DNA of 64,000 nucleotides from Ricordea florida (GCA_949710005.1 OX453279.1:23053009-23117008), one strand, 5' to 3'; shown: positions 47,301-58,879, counted from the stretch's first letter. Notes: generated by a model not told the origin, from the sequence alone. Made by a program: numbers and translations.

Positions 47301-50300
47301 TACTGCATTACCTGTTGTTAGGGAATATCCGTCATTGAACACAAAAACCACCAACAATAAAGCCAGAGTTAAAAGAACAAAGGAGCAGGCTGGAGGAGTT
47401 GTGTAATCAGACAGAGACAAAGTTCCTATATTGATTTTACCGATCCTAGGGAAGATTGAAGCTGAAGCTAAAAAAAAATCACAAAATAAAAAAAAACACA
47501 GCGATAAGTAAATTAAATCATATCAAGATCAAAGTGCTTAAATTTGAGTGGTTCGGGACTGAAACAAATAAGACTTATGGGTTCCTGGGATCAATGTAAG
47601 TATCTGTGCAACTGTGCACCTACCCCTCCCCTAACCCAACATGAACCCTAACTTTTTAACTTATTATAACTTGTTGGGTTAGGGGAGGGGTAGGTGCTCA
47701 ATTGCCCAGATACTTCCATCGATTCGGTTCCTGTTGGTGAATAACCTGAATAAAGACCCAAACTGAACAATTTAGCCTGAATGATTCAGGTCTTTTAAAC
47801 CAAGAAATTTGAGCAGGATATTAGCCAATGGAACGTAACTGTCTAATTCTGCTAGCCAATGAAAATCACGATCAACACGTAAAGACTATGGGCTAGCGTT
47901 CCAAACATTAGCTCCCCTCTTATGTTACCATGGTAAAATCAGAAACCCATAAGACTTGAAACGTGGAACTCACGTGGAACCCACGTTCACAGCTTGTTCA
48001 GATTCAATATTACCCAAAGTACCATATTTGGAAACTGCATGCCCCAGTCTTTGAGTTCGTTGGCACTGATTGATTCATTTGGCTTCTTTTGCTTTCTTAA
48101 TATGGTACTGGGTAGATTGAAAGTGGACAAGCTGTGGTTGAAGACGTTCAAAGGCAGATACACGTTTCAAGTCTTATGGGTTTTTGGTAAAACTTATCAT
48201 TTCGTTTTCTAGACCCATTTTATGTGTTCGAAGCCGTGGTAACATAGCCTGATACTAACTATATAGTGAGCCAATTGGAGCGCGTGTTATCGATGTGGGA
48301 GAGCGCATCCTAAACGTTTCTTTCCGAGCAAAACCGCCATCTTGAACTAGTTTCGACACCGATTTTGAAGCCGCGAGTGTACTACATGTAACTCAAATTG
48401 CGTACTCTGACAACAAAAGCGCTCGAGAAAGAAAAACGGCAACAAAATGAAACAAGAAAGTTGGCAACAGTAGAATAGGAAAATAAATTCAATTGTTATA
48501 AAGCTGGCGTTTTTCCCGCTACAGGTCGTCCATTCATTGGCTACTTCGTGGTCACATTACATCTAACAATGAAACTGTTTACCGCCCAATGCCATAAGCG
48601 GGCAACACTGCGAAAACTATGACGTCAAACGGAAAACAGTTCACCATTACCCACGAAATGTTGACCGCTGTTGCACGTAGACGCGTGATTGTCAATAATT
48701 ATTTGTTCTCCACCGGTTTGACCCATTTGTTTTGCTATATAACAACTAGTCCCTTGGAAAACAGTTAATTTTGTTTCCCTGGAATCCCAATGTTTCCCTC
48801 GCCGAACATTGAGATTCGAAGGAAAAAAAATTCACTGTTTCCCTCAGCTTCCGTCGTGCTAGCTTCCTTCCTTCCGCAGACGCGTGCGTTTTCTCGGCTT
48901 TGTAACGCGTTCGTTCGTCAGAAAGGAGGAACGGGTAAGGAACGCGTGACGAAGCTCAGAAAACGTTTGCGTAGTAGGCTACAGTGGTGCCGCCCTTGGC
49001 GTTGTCGTCGGGTATACTTCAGGTTCCTAAATTAATTAGCACCTTAAAGCTCGTTATAGTAAAGCAAAATAAGAAATAAAACTTACCAAGAGTTGCAAGT
49101 ATAATACCAGCCATACACACCACTCTGTAGCCCATGATCAGTTTGAAACGATTGTCTCGCCAAGAATTAGCAGCAATAAATCCATAGGCAATACCACCGC
49201 TGCCTATGTATAAAGGGAATTTACACTGATTACAGTGGCTGGCAGCAATACGGGAGGGCTGACATTTTTTTAGTATGGCCTATCTACGAGCAGTGGTATT
49301 TCATATTGCACTTCGGAATTTATTACTGAAGGAATTACCCTGTTTTAAATAAAATTATCCTCCTCTGCAATTATATTTTGATTAAAATCAAAAAAATATG
49401 TGATAACTTTTAAGAGTTATCACATTTTAAGAATCACGTGCTTTAAGAATTTATGACTTTATAGATGTTGGTTTGATGTTGTTGATTTTGTAGTGATTCA
49501 GTGAATTATTTGTACTTTTACTTTTCAATCCATTCTTTGAAATATGACATAATCTAACCATTGGATTATAGGGTTACGTGAAATAAAATATTTCTCCGAT
49601 AAAATACCCATCATTCTTATGTTAACCCTTTAAGCCCCAAAAGTGTCTTTATAGATTTTACTCTGGCTAACGCCAGACGATTTTACTCGTCACAGGGAGA
49701 CTCCTCGGGGCTTAAAGGGTTAAACGAAACCATAACATCATTTAGCGCCAAACAATACGTACAATCAAGGGAGCACATGGGATGGAGAGGGACCCTGTCC
49801 AGCCCTTGGAATATAAAAACTTGAGAAAAGTTATTTTTGGACACCAAAGCCTGTTTTCTGAGAGGTCCGCATGCCTCACTGTGATGCTCATTGCGAACCG
49901 AGTAGAACTCTCGTTTGTAAATTCCGCCTGAATAATCCATAATTAGAGATACTCATACATATTCAGTAGCCGCTAGCGGTCGTTAACGAGGGTCTGAATG
50001 GGGTTTAATGTTTGGTGTTATTGTCGCATAATTTTTAGTGTTAAATTGGCCAATTTTTTAATGTTTACTGTTTCCGAAGTGTTTGGACGATTCTTCGGAC
50101 ATCTTCGGCAATGGTCGGAACGCTTCGTTAATCTTCGAAAATGTTTGACAGTCTTCGGAAATGTACGGCAGCCTTCGGAAATCTTCTGGAATAATCCGAA
50201 ATCATCGTAAAGTGGTCGAAAAACCCCTTGATAATATTGAAAACTAATATTGGCCTTTTCGGAGCCGTTTTGGCTTCTTTCTAGAAAAAAAATTGCTGTT

Positions 50301-53300
50301 TTATAAAATTTTTTAATGTTATTGTTAAAATGGCTAAAATTTAACTGTTTCATGTTACAAAGCCAAAAAATAAAGTGTTTAGTGTTATCGAGGTACCCCC
50401 TTTCAGACCCTCATTAACTACAGATGAGAACATCTCGGAAGCGTACTTCCGATTCTGTAAATAAATTTACTGAGGTTTTCACTGATCCCTGTCGACGCCC
50501 TGATTGTCCCTCTCTGTCCCTTATGTTCTCTGACTGGGAGTGTCCCTCTTTGTCCCTTATGTTCTCTTGCTACAATAAGAACCTTACCTGCTCCAATGCC
50601 AGCTGCAGCCCTGCCAAGAATGATTAAAAACAGCATGTTTTTTTCATCCGCCAGAATGTAACAGACATTTCCCGTCATGGACAGCAGTATCATCAACAAC
50701 AGAGCACCTTTCACGTGTGACAGTTTCTTAACCAGGATCGAGACTAGAGGCAAGGACAGACCTTGGCCGAGTGGAAAGGTGCACTGGGCAAGAGCGAGGT
50801 ACAACCCGCCTTCGTCTTTTTCAATCTGCAGTTAATTGAAGAAACGGTAAACGTGTAGTCTCCTCCGCAGCCGTTATCAGGATCGTCACGCAAGCGTTGC
50901 GTGACGATCCTGATAACGGCTGCGGAGGAGACTAGTAAACGTGCAGCGTCCAACCATCGAGTTATGGACGCACGCGGAAGGCTGCTAAGCTCGAAAGAAG
51001 CGTAAGAGTTGCTGGAGGCGCAGCCGAGAGCATCTCTAGCTTCTTGAGTGCTTAACAAACCTCTCTAGTGCGTCCATAACTCGATGGTTGCACAACTGCT
51101 GTGTTTACCATTTCTTTTATAACATAAGACTTCACTACTTTTATACTGGTCAACAACCTGACGTCATCATGCAACTCTTGAGCAAATGGATCGCGCATAT
51201 TAGCCAATCATAGCGCGCGCTTTCCCAAAGCTATGTTATAAATAACGTCTCGTTGTTTGAACACTAATGAAACACCAGATGAGCTTTCGCCCGAAGACAT
51301 GTAATATCTTCACAGGTGAAAATATCACAGGTGAAAATATCACCGTTATTATGGTTACATAATGAAATGGTGAAGAAATGGTTTAGTACTTCATTGGAGT
51401 TGATACAATAAATAGAATATTACATAGCCGCATAAGGAGACCATTTTTTTTTTTCAAGTTTTGAAAAATATTTCATTGAGTTGAGAAATGGCCCGTACAA
51501 AGGTAACACGTGTAAATGAAATATGGAGGAAAGTTCTTTTTTGCGCACAGCTTACTAGGCAGATAAATTGCTTTTTGCAAACATGTACCAACCTCTGCGA
51601 AAGCACGATCATTTCGTACGAAAGGTGTTTATAATTAGGACTGTCAAAACGCCCGATCAAGAATATAAGGGAGAGGAACGCTCTTTGTGACGGGCTCCTG
51701 TTCCAGCTGACTATTTCACCCACAGAAAACGAGGACGAGTTGTCTAATTGTCTCAGTAGAAACCACATACTTACATACAACCGTTCAATTCTATACCAAT
51801 ATTTATTGATTTATTTATTTATTAATTGATTTTCAAACCTTTCGATTGAAGTGGTTTACTTTGTCCTAGGCGCGGGTTTTCTCGATGTATTCTGGGACTA
51901 TTTTTGAAGGCGAAAGTGCTTGTTTTCTATCGTATCCGACATTTCTTATCAATTCAATCGCTAAAAATGGCGAAAATCAAACAATCGAATGATGCAATGC
52001 AATTCGACTAAGTCAGGAACAGTTTTTCGGGTCGGTACATTTCGCTGACCCCCAGTCCATGGACTACCACGATGGACTACCCAAATGGACTACCCAAATT
52101 CATTGTTCTTGTTTAATTATTCAAAATGGCGGCTAAAGGCCAGGTTGCAACGACGCACGCCATTTTGAATAATTAAACAAGAACAATGAATTTGGGTAGT
52201 CCATTTGGGTAGTCCATCGTGGTAGTCCATGGATTGGGGGTCAGCGAAATGTACCGACCCCAGTTTTTCGCGGAAGCCAGTCCCGATTCTTAATCTTATT
52301 GTATTTCATTTGAATCCGTTTCGGTTTCATTGATTTGCTCAGCCTTACCAGCGTTACTGCTGCCGAGGGTAAACAAAACGATACAAGGTTGAAAATTATT
52401 CAAATTCTGCTCTAGACTAACTAGGAACTTGCCAGGATATTGAAACCGGCATTGAAACCGCGTCGAACCTAAATATTCTCACACACGATTTACTTGTAAA
52501 CACCACTTCTAGACACAAAAACGTTTTGTAAGGATCTTCTCAATGAAGTTCGGTTTCTAGAAGAAGAAGGTTCAAAAGTTACCAAAACTCACAGACGTTA
52601 CTGAAAGGAATGCATTACCCCGTGATTTGGAAACACGGAACAGACATTTAATTTTAAGTTTTCCGTTTTAATGTCGGGAGAGGGGAATAACGTTAATTTT
52701 CTTTTGGAATAATGCAGGGGCGGATCCAGAGTAGTTCAAGTGATTTCCAGAAATCACTCAAATGTTTCCAAATCTGGGTTTGTTATTTCTCAGCTTGTTT
52801 CTTGAAGCTCAAGAAATCAATTATCCTTCTTGTTGCAGTGTTTATCATGAAATAAAACAGAAAAAAATCGTCGAATCTCGTTTTACCGTCGATTACACAG
52901 CAAACCCAGCCCATTCCGAACGAATTTGACGAATCTCCGTTCGCGCGCTTTCGTCCTTTGTCGAGACTTCGGAGAACAACACGAAAAAATTCGTAGGCAC
53001 GACCGGACAAAATTTGTACGCAGTGGGTGGGAGTGGTTAGTTTATCGATCTTTCCACAAATCACTCAAAACCCTCCTCTATTGGCCAGAATCACTCGCAT
53101 TGTCTTGCGAACTACTCAAACTCGGTTGTGATTGGCTATCCAGGACGCAAACTACCGTGCAAACTACTGACAATCGTATATAAAGGGAAGCCTCTCCCCG
53201 AAAGTCCCTCGTTTGTTCTTGCTCCGATCAGAGTTAATTGTTAAAGTAACTTGCTACGGAAGGAAGACAAGGGAAATTTTAATTATAAATGATGGTTCGA

Positions 53301-55808
53301 GGCGATCCAGTTTGTCGGAAGGAGGACTGTTCACAGTATGATGTTGGTTTGGTTTTCAAGGAAATCAACTCATATTCGGACCAGGACAAGTTCATAGAGA
53401 ATGTGTGGAAACCAGGTGAGCTATTTGATTTCCCAGCGTCAGTGGAATGTTCGAACTGTAGCCGTCATTTTGTGCGGAGCTGGCTGAAAAGATTTCCCTC
53501 GCTAGCATACTCTAAATATGTCGATGGTGCATTTTGTTTACCGTGTGTTTGTTTTGGAGTCCAGTGTGGGCGAAATACGAATAAACTAGACAAATTGTTC
53601 AAGTCTCCACTCACACTTTGGACGTCCGCCGCTTCACGTTTTACCAAACACGCCAGCGGGAAATGTGAGATGCATAATTTTGCAGTGATCGCAGTGGAGA
53701 CTTTTCTGAGAAACATGAGAAGAGAAGCGGTTCCAATTGATCAGCAGATCAACAATTTACTTCAACAGCAAATCAATAGAAATCGCGAAATTCTGAATCC
53801 CTTTTTAAAACAATAATTTTCTGCGGAAAAAACAACATAGCCCTCAGAGGTACACGAGATTATGATCGAGGAAATGGGAGTCTTTCCGGTTAGAAGCGGC
53901 GACCAAACACTAAAACATCACCTGGAAACCGCTCCCAGAAATGTGACTTATATTTCTAAAACCATTCAAAATGAGATGATTACAACTGTGGGTGCTATCA
54001 TAGTGAATAATTTGTCACAGGAAATCAGGGACAGCAAATATTTTTCTATTATGTCTGACGAAGCAGCTGACATATCAAATAAACAAAACCTTTCAGTGGT
54101 GATCAGATTTCTCGACTCGACCAAAACAGTCAGAGAAGAGTTTGTAGGATTCTACCTTTGTGAGGATATACTATACTTCAAATCCTGATCACTATTCCCA
54201 TTTCATCGGCATCTTGCGAAAGGTGCATTTCAACCCACCGAAATCTGAAGACGTATTTGAGGAGTACAATGGTCCAGGATAGACTGAATGGATTAGCACT
54301 GATGCATGCCCATAGGGAAATGGAATTAGATCTTGAACAAATTATAAATTTATTTGCTAATTTACATCCCAGAAGAATGAAAATGGAAAATATTTTAAAT
54401 GAATAATTTTGTATCAGGGAGTCACTAGTGTTTCTAGAGTACTTGTGAGTTATGTTCCATCTGGATGTAATCCTTAATTAAACTGATGGAGAACAGTACA
54501 GATACATAACTGGTGTCTGTGGTACAATTGTATTAATACTTATATCTGGACAAAAAAGTCATTCTTCATTAGTTTTTAGAGTTATTTTTCCACTGACACT
54601 GGGTATTTGATAAGCTTAAATGGTTTTCACATATTCTCTCAGTCTGAGCTCATTGGACCACATCAATTTATACACTGATCTAAAAGGCTGAAAAATGCAA
54701 GTATGATTCCAACTTTTCAGTTTTGCTGATACATTTCCACAACAATGTTTCTTAATATTCACTAATAAATCCTTATTTTTTATCTTCCATTCCCACTTTG
54801 AACTAACTGACCTGATTCCCATTGGAAAGTTATTTGCACCCCCACAAGCATCCAAGACAGCAATCCAGGCAGCAGATCTACTACATTTTCAACAGTAGCC
54901 CTCAATCTTAATTCACATGCTAGACTCCTTAGACAAAAAAAATTTAATGTTATTCTGGTTTGTCTGTGTAAATACACAGAATTGATTTTTTTGTACAGAA
55001 TTATGCCTTTCTGAGGAGGTACTATTAATGTGTCTGAATGGCTTAAAGTGCTACACAACCGAATTGCATTCTGGGAGCATTAAATTTCAAATTTTCTTGG
55101 GGGGGGGGGGGGAGCATGCCCCCAAACCCCCAAACCCCCAAACCCCGCTAGTTAAGGTGCTGCAAATCACTCATGTAAAATCCTGGATCCGCCCCTGATA
55201 ATGTGATTTTGTTGGACGGAATAACGACTTTCTCTGGAATAATCGATTTGTCAATTTTGAAATAATGAATGACAGTTGCACTATCTTCAATCTTAATATT
55301 GTGGAATACCGAAGAATTTCCGAGCAGGAATAATGAAATAATGAACACCAGATCATTCCTCTTCACCGCCTGATTAATGGTATGAAAACACGGGAAAGGA
55401 GGCGAACATTGACTAATTTTCCGTTCAACTTATAAATTAGTCATTTAAGGTATTGCATGCGAAACGAGATTACGAACCAACACGGGTGCCGACTCGAATC
55501 AAATTTTTAAAAAATCCTTTCGTTTTCTCGCTGCGGGAAGGAAGTGAATTGTTTAGAGGTCGAGCAAGAAATTCTCTTAATTCCAATATTTGGTCTCCTG
55601 TTGCATGGAAAAAGTTAATATTTTACCGATGTTTGAAACCTTCGGTTTTTGCTTGTGCAGTGTATTTCATTTCCGAAGCACAGAAATATGTACCCACCTT
55701 TTGAATGTAGGGATAAATTGACGCCATGATGACTGCCCATTCCCAGTAACTGACAAACCCGGTGACAAGCAACGCTACCAGATTACTCTTTTTGAAAGCG
55801 GAAGGCAT
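41385..55808 (-). CDS. MFSD8/CLN7-like major facilitator transporter 2
   Basis: Paralogue of the transporter at 3585-10557, on the opposite strand, 473 aa. Exons in gene order: 55808-55698, 50825-50588, 49203-49087, 47467-47312, 46112-45784, 43337-43203, 41720-41385. The phases 0,1,1,1,0,0 are identical to transporter 1 and exons 3 and 6 have identical lengths, so the two arose by duplication. Marks: AVIMASIYPYIQK at the end of helix 1, ILGRAAAGIGAG at the end of exon 2, GYMTTWIAYVMPLVVFD in exon 5 and a hydrophilic Ser-rich tail. The acidic dileucine seen in transporter 1 is not evident. The start is the ATG at 55808; there is no ATG upstream in frame nearby. Introns total about 13 kb and hold a hAT element, foldback elements and a 54-bp minisatellite. 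Substrate unknown; its place across the P450 from the CDPS array makes a cyclodipeptide-type cargo a reasonable hypothesis. Confidence 0.87.
41780..41998 (+). mobile_element. Possible LINE C-terminal remnant
   Basis: The frame contains WHDTARDREAWRCVLRTG, which resembles the DR-x-x-WR tail found at the end of many non-LTR retrotransposon proteins, followed by a (GAA)n tail. It lies in transporter 2 intron 6, antisense to the gene. Confidence 0.4.
43394..43550. repeat. Exon-5 fragment plus inverted duplication
   Basis: 43394-43423 is a 30-base exact copy of part of transporter 2 exon 5 (45860-45889). It is followed at once by about 125 bases that are the reverse complement of 40860-40985. The 54-bp minisatellite starts about 40 bases further on. 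Confidence 0.85.
43590..45432. repeat. 54-bp minisatellite, about 34 units
   Basis: Tandem units of 54 bp (GGTC at 43617 and 43671 gives the period). Each contains TTCATTGGTCAACAGTACTG. Within it AACAGTACTGTT is a perfect 12-base palindrome and ATTGG an inverted CCAAT box. Variants (AGATTGTAAAAG or AGCCTGTAAAGG, GGTCAACA or GGTCGACA) occur in blocks. It lies wholly in transporter 2 intron 5. Confidence 0.95.
45662..45756. mobile_element. Small TIR element, copy 1
   Basis: Ends AATGTAAGTATCTGGGCAAT and the near-complement of it, with a core TTTAACTTATTATAACTTG. A second copy lies at 47594-47722. It sits 28 bases from the donor of transporter 2 exon 5. Confidence 0.65.
46670..47265. repeat. 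Low-complexity GGTAGTGG-type region
   Basis: Tandem GGATCGGTAGT units (46676-46736) merge into a long region of GTGGTAGT-like trinucleotide repeats. Long open frames on both strands are by-products of this. It lies in transporter 2 intron 4. Confidence 0.7.
47594..47722. mobile_element. Small TIR element, copy 2
   Basis: Same ends as 45662-45756 (AATGTAAGTATCTGTGCAA), with an extra GGGGAGGGGTAGGTGC pair. It lies in transporter 2 intron 3. Confidence 0.6.
49988..50412. mobile_element. GGTCTGAATGG-ended element with TTCGG repeats
   Basis: Ends GAGGGTCTGAATGGGG and the near-complement CCCCCTTTCAGACCCTC. The interior carries TTAATGTTT/GGTGTTA motifs near the ends and about nine CTTCGGA-like repeats at 50075-50210. 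It lies in transporter 2 intron 2. Confidence 0.6.
50847..50943. mobile_element. Palindromic element with 9-bp target duplication
   Basis: Perfect 38-bp arms at 50856-50893 and 50897-50934 flank a 3-base loop. GTAAACGTG flanks the element directly on both sides (50847-50855, 50935-50943). A 9-bp duplication fits Mutator-like (MULE) insertion. It lies 22 bases upstream of the exon 2 acceptor of transporter 2. Confidence 0.85.
50951..51090. mobile_element. 140-bp MITE with 22-bp TIRs
   Basis: CAACCATCGAGTTATGGACG begins the left arm (50951-50972) and its exact complement ends the right arm (51069-51090). It is adjacent to the palindrome at 50856-50934. Confidence 0.75.
52020..52270. mobile_element. 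Long foldback element with 9-10-bp target duplication
   Basis: Arms of about 100 bases (GGTCGGTACATTTCGCTGAC at the left, complement at the right) enclose a short centre. CAGTTTTTCG occurs at 52020-52029 and 52261-52270. It lies in transporter 2 intron 1. Confidence 0.85.
52715..55197 (+). mobile_element. hAT-type DNA transposon, defective
   Basis: 15-bp terminal inverted repeats CAGGGGCGGATCCAG (52715-52729, complement at 55183-55197) are each flanked by ATAATG. It encodes a transposase relic on the + strand, opposite to the host gene. The whole 2.5-kb element lies in transporter 2 intron 1, and internal G/C runs and stop codons show it is no longer autonomous. Confidence 0.85.
53289..54188 (+). 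pseudogene. hAT transposase remnant, TTF-finger/DUF4371 type
   Basis: The first frame (53289-53816) has a TTF-type zinc finger: SRHFVRSWLKRFPSLAYSK followed by a CLPC motif. After a stop and shift a second frame (53862-54188) has FSIMSDEAADISNKQNLSV, the DUF4371-like start of the hAT catalytic domain as in ZMYM1-like proteins. The C-terminal dimerisation domain is not found, so the enzyme is broken and truncated. Confidence 0.8.
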
Positions 55809-57480
55809 CGTCGCAAATCCACGACGGTCCAAACTTCAACAGTTCCACGGCCCCGAACACAGAGTTTTCGAGGTCCTGATCGAGGCAGTCAAGTATAACA
55901 CGGGCAGACTACATTTCTGTTTGTAGAAGGAAATAATAAGAACACAAATTCTTAGAAAGACGAGTTCGAAGAAGTCACGTTCAAGGAACATTCAGCGATT
56001 AGTTATCCCTAGTGACATACGGTGGATATTTACCGCGTTCATTGTGAGACAGTGTCACGCAACTCTGAAATTTGGTCTCGTGACTCTAACGTGGTCAGGT
56101 AAAACATTTCTCTTTTTCTGCATCTGAGAAGGGAGGAGACATCTTGAATTATTTCTCACTTTAAATTTTGTAGAGATTTGCTGCATAGCATTTTACAAAT
56201 AAAACGTTTCTGCTAGATTCTCAAATTCTGTAGCCCTCCCCGTTCAAATGCCCGGGGTATGCCGGGAGGGGGGGGAGGGGGGGGTTTTGAAGCTTCGATT
56301 TGACCGGTCTTAACGTTCTCTAGAACACTGATACCGTGATTAATTTGTAATCAATTAGTCATTTTCGTCTGTAGCTTTTCACATTAAACGGTTGTAGAGA
56401 GACATGTAAAATCTGTTAGAGTTTTGATTCAAGAGCAGTTTTGTCCTGAGAAGGAGTAAAAAAAACCATTTCAGTTCGAAACTAATTCCCATTTCAGTTT
56501 CTAGAACTGACATTCTACCAGAACTAAAGCGCACAAGTTTAACGTATTTTATCTGCGGGCCAAGACGGATCTCGGAAGGTTATGATCCTGGAGCTTTGAA
56601 CTTCGTGTCTTTAACTGGACTTCGAATTGAACTTCGAGTTTTGTAAAAACTAAATCACCACAGTCCGAGAGAAAATGACAGCAATGATTCGTGTTTAAAA
56701 TATACTGCCTTTTCAACCAACTCTAAGATCTAGATCCCTTTATCACCCCAATTACTGGTTCGAATCCATTGGCTACAAAGATCGGGCAATTTGTCCGCAC
56801 GGGTCGTCCCGCGTTGTCCCTCGAAACAAAACAGAGCAAAATGGCCAAAATTAAATCCTTTATTGACCAAGCTTGTTCTGTAAAGGATGGCAGGATTTTG
56901 GCCTTGCTCTTTTTTGCTTTCCTTATTGACCGAGACGTGGTCGTGGTCAATAAAACGCAAAAAAACAACTCGGCAAATATGAAGCCATCTAATGCTCACG
57001 CATATTCAATAACGAATATATAATAACAACTGTGCAAGGCAAGAGTGAAAATCGGAACAGTGTTTTCTTAAACTGAACTAATTCGAACTAAACAAAGATG
57101 AAAGATCATTCAGTGGAACATGAATAGTTGTGAAAGTATAGTTTAGCGGTCAAGTTCGAAAACCTTGCCGAAGTCCCTTACATTTTCATAGCTAAATCAA
57201 AACGCAAATAAAAAAAAAATTACCTCGTGGAAAGTGTACTTGGACTTCACTTTTACGCCTTATACACATCAACCTGCTTGGGTGCAAAACTCAATAAACG
57301 GATCTATCAAGCCAACTGGGAGCTGACATTTTTCGAGTTCGTGATATATAATGTACCCGCAGAAGATGAAGATATAAATGTGAATATATAAAATTCCAAT
57401 CATAAATTTGAACTGCGGAATTTCAAAAGTGAAAGATAATTGGAGCTACGTACACAACTTAAAAGTCGCTCCGGTGATTT
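55809..57480. other. Upstream of transporter 2 and repeat DNA
   Basis: 55809-56100 is the likely promoter and leader of transporter 2, with no clear TATA box. 56262-56285 is a G-run. 56850-57020 is a relative of the foldback family at 34718 (TTATTGACC, CGAGACG, GTCAATAAA). No gene is recognised. Confidence 0.45.
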
Positions 57481-57488
57481 TGGTTGGT

Positions 57489-57600
57489 ACATCAAATGGA
57501 ACGGACCATTTCGGTTTGATCCGACCGGAATATTTGGGACCAGCTTTGAACTTGGTCCACTATGACCGGTCGGACCGAAATGTCCCTTTCCATTTGACAA
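57489..57600. mobile_element. Small MITE with about 24-bp TIRs
   Basis: TCAAATGGAACGGACCATTT on the left pairs imperfectly with AAATGTCCCTTTCCATTTGA on the right, around a GACCGGTCGGA-like core. Confidence 0.6.
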
Positions 57601-57839
57601 ATTTGTTGTTCCCAGTACCGCTCTTAAGTACCCTGCTCTCAAAGACAAAATGGCGGAATGCAGTGATTCATACGAGTGCTACAGCTGCGAAAACATATCC
57701 ACAGATTTACAAGTACTATTGATGCATAGTTGCTCATCGATAACAGGTGGGTAACTTTATAATGATTTGATAACTGTTTTCGGACCTTTTAAAATTTCTT
57801 TATCCGGCGTGAGCTTGTGCTTCAAAAATAATTTCGCGC

Positions 57840-58022
57840 GCTTTGAACTAGCCAGCGCAGCTTGGCGTTCTAGTCAGTCACGGAGAGCGAGAAATCGCGC
57901 GCGCGAGCAAAGCGATGGCGGGCAGAAAGAACGCCGCCTTCTTTCTCTCCTTTGCTCGCGCGCGCGATTTCTCGCTCTCTCTGACTGAATAGAACGCCAA
58001 GCTACGCTGGCTAGCTTTGAAC
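57840..58022. mobile_element. 165-bp palindromic element with 9-bp target duplication
   Basis: The element at 57849-58013 begins TAGCCAGCG and ends CGCTGGCTA, with about 75-bp arms (GCGCGCGCGAGCAAAG near the centre). GCTTTGAAC flanks both ends exactly (57840-57848, 58014-58022). MULE-like. Confidence 0.85.
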
Positions 58023-58471
58023 CAATTCGTTACCGAACTAAATTGAAGAAAGTACCGAGCGGTGGCCTGGGTCAGGTCTGTGCAACCGGAATGTACCGTT
58101 CCATTGAACACGTAGAGTTTCCGAAACTTCAAACCGGAATTTTTGTTGAATGGAAAGCACCCAAGGCCCGGAAAAATTCTGACTTGGACTGGATTTGAAC
58201 CTATGACCTTTACTCCGTGAAACGAGAGAGATTTTGCATTGATTTTATTAGTTTTCTTGTGATAATTAATCCGACGTTCACAGTTCGAGCCAGTATAACA
58301 ACAAATAAATACATTTACAACGCCAGATGAGCCATATAAATTAACTAGTTTCAAATACTTACAATACCAAACCTAAGGATTATCCTGGAAAAATGGAACC
58401 CATTTCGTTTCCGCAATGAATGGAATATCAGTTTATTCAATTTTCTAGCATAAACAGACCATGATTTATTA

Positions 58472-58778
58472 GGAATTAGTATAAATACTCAGGTGATTAT
58501 ACAAAATCGCGCGCTCTGATTGGTTCTCAGATTATCAGCCGATAATCACCTCGACGAACAAAATGGCTGCCAGTCTTTCGCGCGCTTTTGATAAAATAAT
58601 TTTTTTCGCGTTGTTCAATGCTTTTTTTTTCTTTTTTTGAAATAATCACCTGTGTTTTTATACTAAAACAATTATTCGCCTCAGGCTCAGTGATTATCGG
58701 TGAATATTCAGCTCGACTTCGTCTCGGGTGATATATTTACCTATAATCACTTCGCCTTCGTCGAATAATTGTTAATTG
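58472..58778 (+). mobile_element. MITE family A, copy 3
   Basis: Begins AGTATAAATACTCAGGTG and ends near CGAATAATTGTTAATTG. It is collinear with 19192-19505 over about 300 bases, with a few short indels. Confidence 0.75.
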
Positions 58779-58879
58779 ACAAAATGTGGAGCCAGTGTTT
58801 CTCTGGACACAGAAGCGAGTGAGTACAGTGAACGTAGAGATTTTGAAACTTGATCTCATTGCGTAGCATATTTTACGAG

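Noticed and set aside
53289-54188. Host zinc-finger gene (ZMYM1-like) inside the transporter intron
   Set aside because: The frames are broken and lie between matching terminal inverted repeats, so it is a transposase relic.
55809-55832. N-terminal extension of transporter 2 to an upstream start at 55832
   Set aside because: That codon is TTG, not ATG. The ATG at 55808 gives a 37-residue first exon that aligns with the 35-residue first exon of transporter 1.
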